A stretch of 64,000 nucleotides of DNA from contig NC_060060.1 of assembly GCF_020283565.1 (NCBI RefSeq), positions 39,680,001 through 39,744,000 on the forward strand, in the 5' to 3' direction. Source of the stretch: Trifolium pratense (Eukaryota; Streptophyta; Magnoliopsida; Fabales; Fabaceae). Shown in pieces: positions 46,590 through 57,957 of this stretch (positions are counted from its first letter, which is position 1; each line of letters opens with the position of its first letter). The notes under the pieces were generated by a model. That model made no database searches, had not been told where the DNA came from, and saw only the letters and a list, made by a program, of their open reading frames with translations. Position numbers and translations under genes: made by a program.

Positions 46590-46710
46590 ATGCGGGCGGG
46601 TCTAACATTTTATGGAGTGCAGCCTCGCTTCATTTGCAAATGCTCGATTTATCCCTCTTGATTGCACAACCAAGTGACATGTGGCAAAAATAAAAAGGAT
46701 TGCTATGATA
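46590..46710. repeat. Segment resembling the GCSH/PUKI divergent promoter
   Basis: Shared blocks in the same order as 25091-25200: TGCGGG, GAGTGCAG, TCTTGATTGCA, AAGTGACATGTGGCAAAA. By eye around three quarters of positions match over roughly 90 bp. No coding sequence of either flanking gene accompanies it. Confidence 0.55.
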
Positions 46711-47498
46711 GAAAAAAAAGAAGAGAGAAATAGGGAACTGGAAAAGTTCCTCTTGTTTCACCGATACAACCGTCTTCCACCTTTACCTCTTTCTCTCGCC
46801 ACCGTTGTCGCCACTTTCCTTCGCCGCCACCCCTTCGAAACCGTTGAGTTTTGGATGAACACGGAAACACTTCCGCCGCAGTCTTGGAATAGTGCCTGTC
46901 ATAGTAGCAAACTGTTGAGTTTTGCCTTGAACATGATGTCAATGACTAGTTTTAGAATATGTAACCCTAGAGTATGAGCGACCATCGGAGAAAAATGATT
47001 TATTCAACGCTTATTTATTTTTTTATTAAAAATATAATCTTTTTCAAACTTTTTCTCTAAACCATTGAAACTTTTATTGCCACGTGCAAAAAAGTCAACC
47101 AAATTTAATATCTCAAAGTTTATTTGGCTAAGTTTTTGCTTCTTAACATGTTACGCATGTTGGGTGAAAAATCAAAGTATGTCGAGTTTTCATCAGAATG
47201 CACCCGAAACATGCATGCTCCCTATCTATAAAAAATTCAAAATTTTTAAAATAGTTAAACAAATTTATAATTTTTCTATAGAAAAACTCTCTGTAAAGAG
47301 GAAAAAAAAATATTCTAGAAAAAAAAGTTATTAAAAAAAATGGAAAATAATTAATTTTATATATTGTTTAAATAAAAATAAAATTGACTGTCTTGGAATA
47401 ACAGCACAGGCACAGCACAGTTGAGTTATGGGATAGAAGAGAAGTCAAAACGAAGACTGAAGTTAGACCAAATACAGGAAAACACAAACACCACAAAA
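46711..47498. other. Intergenic and upstream region of the glycosyltransferase gene
   Basis: A 98-codon frame at 46681-46977 has no recognisable domain. The sequence from 47320 is very A-rich. AATAACAGCACAGGCACAGC just before the glycosyltransferase leader contains a short duplication. Confidence 0.35.
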
Positions 47499-50400
47499 AT
47501 GTTGCGTTCCCGGCGCCGTTCACCGTACGGCGCCTATTTATGCGCCTTTATCTCCGCCGTCCTCCTCCTTTTATCAGTCTCTTTCCTGTACTCTCGCCTT
47601 TCTCTCTCCCACCCTCATTCTCCCACCACCCCCCGCACTCTTCTCTCCGACACAATCTCCGACGACTCCGATCTATCCACTTCCGATCCCATCGATGAAC
47701 TCGACATCATTGACCTCGATCAACAACAACAACAACCTCTTTACACCAATCCTTCCCCTTACTTCTTCGATCCTATCACTTCCTCCATTCGTAGATCCTT
47801 CAAAAACCCTCACATTTTCTCCAACGAACTCACCACCGACGAATTCACCGTTTTCTCTCCACCAGAAGATCGTTCCAAGTCCGCTTTCAGCTCCGACGAC
47901 ATTCCTCTCGACGATGACGTTAGACGTAAAGCTACAATCATCACGTCGATCGAGGATGCGCTTCTTCTCAAATCACCTTCCTTGAGAGAAATTTGGGGTG
48001 AATGGTTCGATAAGAAAAGTTTATTTCTCAAAAAAGATAAAATGTTGAAATCCAGTTTCGAAGCTTTTAATCCAATGCTTAATCCTCTGCTTCAAGATCC
48101 TGATTCCGTTGGTGTTTCTACACTCACTAGAGGTGACAAAATTGTTCATAAATGGTGGATCAGTGAGTTCAAGAGAGTTCCATTTTCATCTCACAAAAAC
48201 ACTAATAACAACGGTAAAATAACAACCGTTGCTAAAGGTGGAACAGAACGTAGAACTTTGAATGATAATGGTGATGCTGAGTTTTTGAATAATCATGATC
48301 ATCATATATATGCTGATGGTAATAATTGGGGTTATTTTCCTGATTTGCCACTGCGTTTGTCATTCAATGATTTCATGGATGCATTTTTTAGAAAGGGTAA
48401 ATGTGTCATGAGGGTTTTTATGGTGTGGAATTCACCTCCTTGGATGTTCACTGTTCGGTATCAGCGTGGTCTCGAGAGTTTGTTATATCATCACCCTAAT
48501 GCATGTGTTGTGGTTTTCTCTGAAACAATTGAGCTTGATTTTTTCAAAGATAGCTTTGTCAAGGACGGGTAATTATGTCATTTCTTCAATTTCGTGTTAT
48601 TTTGTTGTTTGAATCTTGCATTTTTAGCTAAGGAATAAGGATTTTGTTTTCTCAGCTACAATGTTGCTGTTGTTATGCCAAATCTTGACCAGTTATTGGA
48701 GGGTACGCCTGCAAATATATTTTCTTCTATTTGGTTTGAATGGCGAAAGACAAAGTTCTATTCCACTCATTACAGTGAGCTTATTCGTCTTGCAGCACTG
48801 TATAAGTAAGTTTTCTTGATTGTTTTGGCTAGTATTAGTATGTATTAATTGCTTAGTTTGTAATTGTAAACTGATTTTGTGGAAGGATGGTGTTTCCTTC
48901 AGCTTTGCTGTATGAGTTGACTATTTCTGATGCAGTGTTTGTTAAAGAGTGGCAAACCTGTGATGCTCTATAGCACTTTAACATAACGGATGTTTATGTA
49001 TCCGCTATTAAAACCACAACACCGTTATAGTTTATCTCATAGGGCAACAACGGTCGTTATTTCAGTTTCTGCTAGCTGATGTTGCGGCAATAGTGGGGAA
49101 AAAAATTTAGGGTTTCTTAAAATAATAAAACTGAAGTATCTACATGTGTACCAAACATGATGTAATTTCTAGTAGAAAAACTGAAGAATCATTGAATATT
49201 ACTTCTATATTCACCGTAAACCGTAATACATAAACCTTTCAATTACGAGCCATGCTCTGCCTCCATTTCCTTTTTTATTTGTATGCAATTTTTTTTTTTA
49301 ACAGAATTGACTTATTTCAACACTATGCGACTTACACCATTTGTTCGTAGCGCTAGTTGCTACTTCAATAGTGATTTTCCACAATTCGCGATTGATAACA
49401 CTGTTATGATGTTTAGATTTTGGGATATGTTTTGTCATTGACATTGGGTTCTGTTTTATCAGGTATGATGGGATTTACCTAGACTCTGATATCATAGTTT
49501 TGAAGCCAATTTCTTTCCTTAATAATTCTGTTGGTATGGAGGATCATTCTGCTGGAAGTTCTTTGAATGGTGCTGTGATGGCTTTTGGCAGGCACAGGTA
49601 TTGTTAGTGTGGTCCCTATGCTTCCATTTTGCAAACATGATATTCAACGAAGCTATTAAAATGACAATCATGAACGTCTCATAATAATGATTCTATAATG
49701 GACTGATCATTGAGAGAATTGCATCCTTTATTTTCTCATATCTATTTTTATAACACCCATTGGCTATGGTATGGTATAATCATGTCACCGAACCCAATTA
49801 ATGAATTAATGAGATTAGGCTTAGTTGATGCATAGTTGGATACATTTTCCATTATGAGTCCAGATCTTCTCCATCACGTAAGAATATAGAGATCTCCATT
49901 ACATTGCATATATATGACACATGGCAAAATTGTTAATGACTGAGATCCAATCCCTTAAAATAGGCTTAAATATCTTGTTCATCCCTGTAAGTTCGCTTTT
50001 TTTATTTATTTTCGTCCCTGTATTTTTTTCTATGGAAATAGCCCCTGAAAGATCAAATCCATTTGGTTTCAGTCCCTAACATTAGTTGCTGTTAACAAAA
50101 AGATGACGTGGCAAACGGAGGTACACATGGCACACTGTGACGTGGCAATTAACGGACAAGTGGCATGTTGAAGTGGCTGAATGAAGACTAAATCCAAAAA
50201 AAAATCCAATTATGAAATTTTTTCGATCTCTTTTTCTTTATCTCTCCTCTGCCATCTCTTCTTGTCCATATTTCTTCTCCTTCAAAGCAAGATTCCATCT
50301 CTCATTGTTCTTATTTCTGCTCATCTTCATTTCTCTTTTTTCCTCCTACCACCACCACCCCAAATGTTCCACGATGAGTAAAAGGGTTCAATGATACTAC

Positions 50401-52476
50401 CATGGCTGAAATTCCAACCAAAAGTGAAGCTCTTTTTTGAAGTTTTATGAAACAGTGAGAGGAAAAGCCTTAAACTTTGTGAAGAAAACAATTAAATATT
50501 GAAATGATGAGTGTTCCTACCCGGTTGCAGTGACGCCACTGTATTAGATCTTCTTTATCTCTATAAACTCATAAAATTCCATAGTCTTTGAAGTTTGAAC
50601 CCAAAAATTCACCCCCTTTCAAACTCCATCTCATCTCTCTTACATTTTTAATCAAAAATGTCATAACTTAAGGAACATAAGAGATCTTCATTAACTTCAT
50701 CTCCCTCTCATAATCCAAACCCCATATCTCTCCCAAATGTATATCCACCACCAACACCATCTCATTCTTCAAATTGTGATTCCCTGGTTCTTGTTGATTT
50801 GTAGGTTGAATCATAGTGTTGCATTACATAATGGCTTTTTTTAATGAATTTATGTGTTGATTGTTTTTCTTCATGTTTTTTGCTCTTTTAAATGATTGAA
50901 ACTAAAGGGGTTCAAAAGAAGATGATGGTGGAATCTTATAATTTCTGAAAGAGATTTTCTGGTTAGGTAACAGAGAAGAGGAAACAAAAGCCCCATTTTT
51001 TTGTTCAAAATCCAAACCCCAAATCTTTCATTGGATTTTAGGTTAACATTGATTTTCAAAATTAATGTTGAGTTTTTTTTGGGGTTGAAGTTTCCTGGGA
51101 TTTAGGTTGAAGAAGAATATTGAAAAGGAAGACTTAGAGATGAGGAGAAGAAGCTTTCTGGAAAGAGGAGGAAGAAGATGAATGTGATTTGAAAATATTG
51201 GGTTTTATTTATTTATTTTAGTCCTCCTATACATGTCTCAACAAAGTTTTTCGCCATATATCATCAATTGTCATGCCATCAAGTGCCACATGTAACTCTG
51301 TTTGCCAAATCAGTGTTTTTTTAACAGCAACTAACGTTAGGGACTGAAACCAAATGGACTTGATCTTTCAGGGGCTATTTTTTTAAAAAAAAATACAGGG
51401 ACGAAAACCAAAAAAAACGTGAATTTACAGGGACCAACAACATATTTAAGCCTTTAAAATAAAATCATTTTATTCTATTTTAGAAAGAAATTAAAATGTG
51501 GCTGATAATGTTTTGGATTCCAACAGCTTGTGTACCATGCATCTTATGAGTATGGGGATTTATACTACTTCTTTCCTGAAATTTGTCGGCTAATAATTTT
51601 TAAAAAAATGTGGTTATGTCTACTATTTGGGATGATATGATGGCTGATAAAACCAATTCTCCTAAGAAACAGTCTCATAGCTACATGATTGAAGCCTAGA
51701 AAGTAGGATTCTGTTCATTAGCTTCAATATGAGGTTGAGCGAATGATACAAATTTTGAATCTGAGATTTTACTTTGCAAGATCTTGAATTTTAGATACAA
51801 CCAAATTACAAATATGCATAGATTTGAAATATCATGTCATCAAATTGCGGTTAATTTATGAACATTCTGATTCAAATCGTGTGTTACTGTACTTTTATGG
51901 AACTAATTTAAATTTGAATGGTAGATTAATAGGTTAAAATGCAATTAAATTGATTTGTTTGGTATGGGACATTATGCGAAATTGATTATTTGTTCCATGC
52001 AGTCTGTTCATAAAGGAGTGCTTGGAAGAGTTTTATATGACATACGACGATAACAGTTTGAGATGGAATGGTGCTGATCTATTGACAAGGGTTGCACGAA
52101 AGTTTACAGGAAAGGACAACAAAACTGTTAAACGGTTGGAGTTGAATGAGGAACCCTCTCATATCTTCTTCCCCATCAAATCTCAGGACATTACAAGGTA
52201 ACTGGACTTTGGAGGGTGACACTGCCTTGCTTTTTGTTTAGTGTTGTCTTTATGCTCTCGTTCCCTAACTGAATTAAACCTGCAAACAGATACTTTGTTG
52301 CACCAACAACAGAGACGGAGAAAGTACAGCAAGATGTTCTGCTTGAAAAAATACTGCACGAGTCATCGACATTTCATTTTTGGAACAGCTTGACTTCTGC
52401 CCTCGTCCCAGAACCAGATAGTCTTGTGGCCAGGCTTATGAATTATGCATGTATCCGATGCTTGGAGTTACTGTAA
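47499..52476 (+). CDS. Golgi-type DXD glycosyltransferase (alpha-1,4-glycosyltransferase family)
   Basis: Exons 47499-48568, 48656-48805, 49463-49597, 52003-52197 and 52290-52476 give 578 residues. Residues 1-33 form a short basic cytosolic tail (MLRSRRRSPYG) and one membrane anchor (LCAFISAVLLLLSVSFLYS), a type II topology, followed by a Ser/Asp-rich stem. The catalytic region has CVMRVFMVWNSPPWMFTVRYQRGLESLL, a DXD sugar-nucleotide motif in YLDSDIIVLKP, NGAVMAFGRHS and WNGADLLTRVARK, with a C-terminal alpha-1,4-GT-like part. This matches plant proteins related to Arabidopsis At4g19900 (DXD sugar-binding plus Gb3-synthase-like domains). Donor and acceptor sugars are not known. Intron 3 is 2.4 kb because of a Mutator-like insertion. 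The upstream in-frame TTG codon was not taken as the start. Confidence 0.9.
49963..51452. mobile_element. Mutator-like non-autonomous element, 1.49 kb
   Basis: Long terminal inverted repeats of about 130 bp. The left arm runs GGCTTAAATATCTTGTTC…GTCCCTG…AGCCCCTGAAAGATC…GGTTTCAGTCCCTAAC, and the right arm is its reverse complement ending CATATTTAAGCC. The flanks share TTAAAATA (49955-49962 and 51454-51461), an 8-9 bp duplication fitting the Mutator superfamily. The interior (50170-51180) has CT-rich and ACC-rich stretches but no transposase and no convincing captured gene. It lies in intron 3 of the glycosyltransferase gene. Confidence 0.82.
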
Positions 52477-53955
52477 ATGCCAAGTGATCCCAAAGCTGTC
52501 TTGAGCTTCCATTCTGTGTCACATATCAGGAATGCTTTATATCATTGGCCAAAAGCAAGATTGTAATCCTTGAAGTCGTAATGCAGCTCTTGACATTGAT
52601 GTCTAGAAGTCTTGGGCAGATTCTTTACCATGTGGCTGTACAATTTGTTGTATGTTTGCAGTTGAATACTGGGTTTAACTCCTCTGCTAGAAGAAGAGCT
52701 AACATATACTGAAACCTTTGTAGAGTAAGGCCAGCATTATCAAATGTTCATATGTTACAACTAACAATGTATAATGTACTAGAGATGCAGTGGCTCAATA
52801 CTGAACGGTTTTGATGGAACTGCTGTGTGTAGCCAATATATTTTTAATTTGTCAATGAAGAAATAGAGTAAGATGTTAGTGTTAATTTATTCTAAGTAAA
52901 TATATATGTTTGGTCATGAATGAAAAGCCTAAACATTGGGGAGATCTTTAACAATAGCTAACTGCTCATACTTTCAAGCAATAACAACTTTCTCATGAGG
53001 CTCCTTAAGACATTTCTTTTATCTTTTCATGAGTTAAAATTTCTTTAAACCCATTTTAGTGCATGCTGTAAGGTCTCTAAAGCATGACTTGTAAACATCT
53101 TCTACAACCATTTTGATGATCTATATGTAAGCCTAAACATAAATGCCATGTTCATATGATTATGAAGCTAACTTGCATGATTCCAAATGCATTAAAAAAT
53201 TTAGTCTTAAACAATGATTTGCTATATAATACATGATGAGTGCAAATATCAAAGATCCTATCATGTTAGAGACGATCTAAGAAACCTTAAGCAGGATTAC
53301 ATAAAGAAAGCTAAACCTACAAGATCTTTATTTACTTTGTTCAGTTTGTTGTCTTCGACTCCTTTTTTCTTAGCCAGCATTGCATTGAATAATTCTCTTT
53401 TCACCTGACCTCCATATTCATTATCACTTAATAATTTATTGAGTATAACATTTTGTAATATTCAACTATTATGACCTAATTTTTGCTTATAAAAAAATTC
53501 ATGACCTGATTTTTATTTAATACTATTTATTATCAACCTAATTTGCTTATAAAAAAGTTCATGACCTATTATAAAAAAATAAATAAAAAAATCATGACCT
53601 AATTTTTGCTTATAAAAAAATTCATGACCATCATTATCTCTTAATACATTATTAATAAGAGAGTGGTGATGAGTTAGTGTGTTGCACTCTTAACTGAATG
53701 TGTCAATCCAATTCAATGAGACTCTTCACAGCCTCACTGTTAGTGTCTTGAAACTAGTTAGCATTGACCCAAATTTATCTACTTTCTAACGTGTTATTTA
53801 TAGACTAAATACATTAATTATGCAATTAAATATATTTTTTCGGTTAGTGAATGCAATTCTCCAATATTTCTCCCCAAATGTTGGTCATGATGACGTAACA
53901 ATCTTAATATAACTTAATTCAAACTTTATTATTTGTAGTGTAAATAAAGCAAAGC
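52477..53955. other. Glycosyltransferase 3' flank and intergenic region
   Basis: The first 350 bp are probably 3' untranslated region. From 53469 to 53630 a 20-30 bp phrase (ATGACCTAATTTTTGCTTAT followed by AAAAAATTC) recurs four to five times as an imperfect tandem array. A 64-codon frame at 53214 has no known relatives. Confidence 0.45.
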
Positions 53956-56709
53956 ATGTTTTGTCTAAGATCACCGCTCTTTCCCAAAACCTCTTCCTTT
54001 AACTTGTTCCCTTTGTTCTTCTCCCACCACTTCAACTGCAACCACAAGGTAAAAACCACCTTCTCTTTCTTTATGCAATAACCATGCTACTATTGTTAAA
54101 ATTCATCATTAATACTTGTCAAATTTGTTGACTTTTATTTGATCTCAACATTTACAGTTCATAGATTTATGCTTTTCTGGCTGATTTACATCTAATTGAT
54201 TTGGTAAAAGCTCTTATTTGGATGAGGATACTTCTTCATAAAATTAACTAACTCATAATTGATTCCAATTTATTACTATTATTTATTATTAATCGAAGAT
54301 GGTAGTTACTATTATCTTACTATGTGGCTTCATGCTTTTAAGGTTTTGGTTAAGTCTCTCTAGTGTAGTTGTTTAGATTATGCAAAGATGCACTTTTCCT
54401 TGAACTAATGGCTTATTTTGATTTACTTATTTGACCTAATTTATTGGCATAAGCACTTGTAATTCTGTTTCATAAGCTGTTTTCAGCTTATTTCCATAAG
54501 CTCTCTAGGATCGCTTATGATTACAGTTTATAGCTTATATGAAAATTGTTTGTCTTTATTTTATCTTTTGTTATAGAAATTGGGCCCGTTTGGATTAGTT
54601 TATTTTTGAGCTTATGAAAAATAATTTATGATAATAAATCAGCGTTTATGTTAATTCATAAGTTTTCACTAGCGAAAATTGTATCTTCATAAGCTGTTTT
54701 TAGCTTATTTCCATAAGCTCTTCGGGATAGCTTATGATTACAGTTTATAGCTTATATGAAAATAGATTTTACATAAGCACTTATATGATAAGCACTAGCA
54801 CTTCATTTATGCTATAAGCGCTTAATTGAGTTGTTTAACAAAAGATGGCTTAAGTTTTCTTTTATACCATTTTCCTACTTTGAAAGTTGTGTTGTTTGTG
54901 ATTCTTTCTTAAAATATCTATTTCGTAGCATTAGCATATTGTTGAAATGGCACGATCTTCATTGGATGAGATATCGGACTCAGGAGCATTCACGAGATCT
55001 GCTTCCACATTCCGACAATTTGTTTCAAAGGATCCTAATTCCCAATTTCCACCAGAGTCAGGAAGATATCATCTCTATATATCATATGCTTGTCCTTGGG
55101 CTTGCAGATGCCTTGCTTACTTGAAGATCAAAGGACTCGACAAAGCCATCAGTTTCTCGGTTAGTAGGCTTTCCGTTTAAAATTTTCAAGTACAGTGATC
55201 TCAATCTTTCCTCATAGAAATTTCATATCTTGCGTGTTTAATAATCAGGTGGTCAAACCGATATGGGGAAGAACTAAAGAAACAGATGGATATATGGGAT
55301 GGGTTTTTCCTGAATTGAATACCGAGGTTCTTGGAGCTGAACCTGATCACTTGAATGGAGCAAAGAGTGTTAGAGAACTTTATGAAATTGCAAGTACAAA
55401 CTACACCGGAAAGTTCACTGTTCCAGTAGGTTTTCACTTTATAATGGACCGGTTTCTTTCTTAGCTTTTCTTGTTTGCTTTACTCACAAGATGTTTATTG
55501 TTAGCTCACGGATTTTGATCTACCCAGATTCTGTGGGATAAAAAACTCAAGACAATTGTTAACAACGAGAGCTCGGAGATTATCCGCATGTTTAATACTG
55601 AATTCAACAATATCGCAGAGAATCCCACCTTGGACTTGTATCCCTCTGAATTGCAAGCCCAAATTGATGAGACTAATGAATGGACTTATCATGATATAAA
55701 CAACGGTGTTTATAAATGTGGGTTTGCAAAGAAGCAGGAACCATACATTGAGGTATGAAGCAATGCTTAAATTTTTTAGGTGTATTTAATACTTAATACT
55801 TGAATTTTACATTCATTAGGCATTTGAAACTGTTCATTTGGTCCTTTTTGTAGGCTACAAGAGAATTATACGAAGCTTTGGATAGATGTGAAGATATACT
55901 AAGCAAGCAACGCTATATATGTGGCAACAAGCTTACTGAAGCAGACATTCGTTTGTTTGTCACTCTCATTAGATTTGATGAGGTATATAGTGTTTGAGTT
56001 TGTGTGTCTACATTTATGTTGATTTTACGGAATATGTTGTAAAACCATGGAGTTTGTACTGTCAAATTTCATTCTTCTGAAAAACTTTGAAATTCAATAT
56101 TGCCCTCCCTTTCTTTTTTTTCAAACTTCTCTATCCAAACATATCCTTAGGCACCACAGTCATTAATCATTATAATCACAATTTTTCCTTCTTTTTATTG
56201 CTTTGTTGTTATTAGATTGATACTTAATGGTTTACTTTATAAAATGCTGAAGGGGAAAGCTCTGAAGTAGAACTCAAATTTAAAGCTTTTTCTTCATTCT
56301 TTTTGTGCTAATATATCTGCTCAACATTTTGATTGTATTACAGTAACATGCAAGAACTATGGCAATTCGCCCATTGCATGGCTTTTCTGCTTTCATATTT
56401 TAGGACTCATTTTGTTGCAATCTACCGATTCCAATGTTTTGATTTTTGAGTAATAAGTTATTGTCGTAATTGCAGGTTTATGCAGTTCACTTTAAGTGTA
56501 ACAAGAAACTAATACGGGAATACCCAAATATCTTCAATTATACCAAAGACATTTTCCAAATTCCTGGTATTAGTAGTACAGTAAACATGGAACATATAAA
56601 GTTGCATTACTATGGAAGTCATCCTTCTATCAATCCATTTGGGATCGTTCCCGAGGGGCCAAACATCGATTATTCTGCTCCTCACGACAGAGAAAGGTTC
56701 TCTGCTTAA
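53956..56709 (+). CDS. Glutathionyl-hydroquinone reductase (xi-class GST, ECM4-like)
   Basis: Six exons: 53956-54048, 54935-55159, 55249-55425, 55528-55752, 55854-55982 and 56476-56709, giving 360 residues. Exon 1 ([14 protein letters not shown]…) is Ser/Phe-rich and acid-free, as in plastid or mitochondrial presequences. If it is not used, translation could start at [11 protein letters not shown] (54947), giving 325 residues. The catalytic motif is [18 protein letters not shown], with the CPWA cysteine (residue 84, or 49 in the short form), followed by [55 protein letters not shown] and [13 protein letters not shown] end residues ([15 protein letters not shown]). These are the hallmarks of the ECM4/YqjG family, which reduces glutathionyl-hydroquinones to hydroquinones and glutathione. 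A hAT-type MITE lies in intron 1. Confidence 0.92.
54400..54830. mobile_element. hAT-type MITE remnants in intron 1 of the GST-like gene
   Basis: One copy starts GGGCCCGTTTGGATTAGTTT at 54589, and the family-typical blocks GCTGTTTTTAGCTTATTTCC, TAGCTTATGATTACAG and GATAAGCACT follow. The same blocks occur upstream at 54475-54550 (GCTGTTTTCAGCTTATTTCC, CGCTTATGATTACAG), so two related copies are side by side or one is inserted in the other. Confidence 0.5.
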
Positions 56710-57283
56710 GTTGATGACTGTTTGTAAAATTTGTAAGTGATGAGACATTTCAGTTTCTTTTTAAGGGTTTGTTTTGTTGAAATGTTGCAAAAACAGCCAT
56801 GCTTTGAGGAATAAAATATTTTCGAAATAAAAGAGACAAATTTGTGTGTGTATGCTTTAGTGTTATAATTTATCTGTAATTGGACTTGCATTGATTGAAG
56901 CTGTTTGTTATGATAGTTTGTGATGAGCAATTTTCCTGTATTAAATCATGCATTCATATATACCTCGTTGGCTTCTGAAAAGGTTAATAGAGCTTTGCTA
57001 GAAGCATTCTGGTAGCCTTGTAACATTTTCTTTATTATGAGTTTTGACACTTTGTAGCACCGACACTTTTAATGGAAGGTGTGTCTGGTGACTGGTATCC
57101 GACACATGTGAATTAACTCATTTTTTTAAAACTATTTCTAGTGTTGTGTCTGTGTTTCATATCTAGATTAGATGCCTTCGTGGCTAATTTCAGTATCAAC
57201 CGCCATTAGATTGTATTTCAAGATAGTTTTGTTGAAGTCATTTGAACTAAAAGACATTATTTCATGATGAAAAGAGAATGCCT
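56710..57283. other. 3' flank and intergenic; GACAC repeat near 57045-57120
   Basis: Probable 3' untranslated region to about 56850 (AATAAAATATTTTCG near 56810). GTGTGTCTGGTGACTGGTAT and CCGACACATGTG mark another member of the GACAC family. Confidence 0.4.
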
Positions 57284-57957
57284 TGACCTTATTCCTCATA
57301 TATTTCATTCTGATTCTGAACTTGAACATCATAACATGGCTGCTGAACAAACATTGAGGCAGCTTGCTGCTCCTGATGTTAATTACAATGGCTTGTGTAT
57401 TGAATATGCTGACGTTGATGTACCTTTTGAATTGAAATCTGGTTTAATACACTTGTTGCCAAGGTTTAATGATCTTGCAGGTGAGGACCCGCACAAGCAT
57501 TTGAAGGAGTTTCAGGTTGTATGCTCCACACCATTGAGGCCTGAAGGTATCACAGAAGATCATATCAAGCTAAGAGCCTTCCCGTTCTCATTGTAGGGTG
57601 CTGCCAAAGACTGGCTCTACTATCTCGAGCCAAATTCTGTTTCATCTTGGGCTGACTTGAAGAAGATTTTTCTTGAAAAATATTTCCCTGCCTCCAGAGC
57701 TGCTTCGATCAGAAAAGAAATATGTGGTATCAGGCAGGGCAATGAGACATTGGCTGAGTATTGGGAGAGATTCAAACAGCTAGTTTCCAGCTGCCCTCAA
57801 CACCAAATCACTGAACAACTTCTCATCCAGTATTTCTATGAGGGCTTGCAACCAATGGATAGGAACATCTTGGATGCTGCTAGTGGTGGAGCACTTGTTG
57901 ATAAGACTCCAGCTGCTGCCAAAACTCTGATTGAGAATATGTCACTTAATTCTCAAC
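57284..57957 (+). mobile_element. Ty3-type retrotransposon gag fragment, forward arm of a palindrome
   Basis: Open stretches with ADVDVPFELKSGLIHLLPRF, GEDPHKHLKEF, WADLKKIFLEKYFPAS, GNETLAEYWERFKQLV and YEGLQPMDRNILDAASGG. This is the retrotransposon gag (capsid) domain of plant Ty3/gypsy elements of the Athila type. One stop codon (57594-57596) lies in the middle of the domain. The fragment stops a few codons after ENMSLNSQQ, at the palindrome centre. No protease or polymerase follows, and no LTR is seen on the left. Confidence 0.85.

Noticed and set aside
46681..46977. 98-codon frame before the glycosyltransferase gene
   Set aside because: No domain and no splice partner. It overlaps the promoter-like duplicated segment.
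47421..47498. Upstream in-frame extension of the glycosyltransferase
   Set aside because: It would need a TTG start. The ATG at 47499 gives a normal type II membrane N terminus.
53214..53408. 64-codon frame with LSLLSSTPFFLASIALNNSL ending
   Set aside because: Too short, AT-rich, and no homology recognised.
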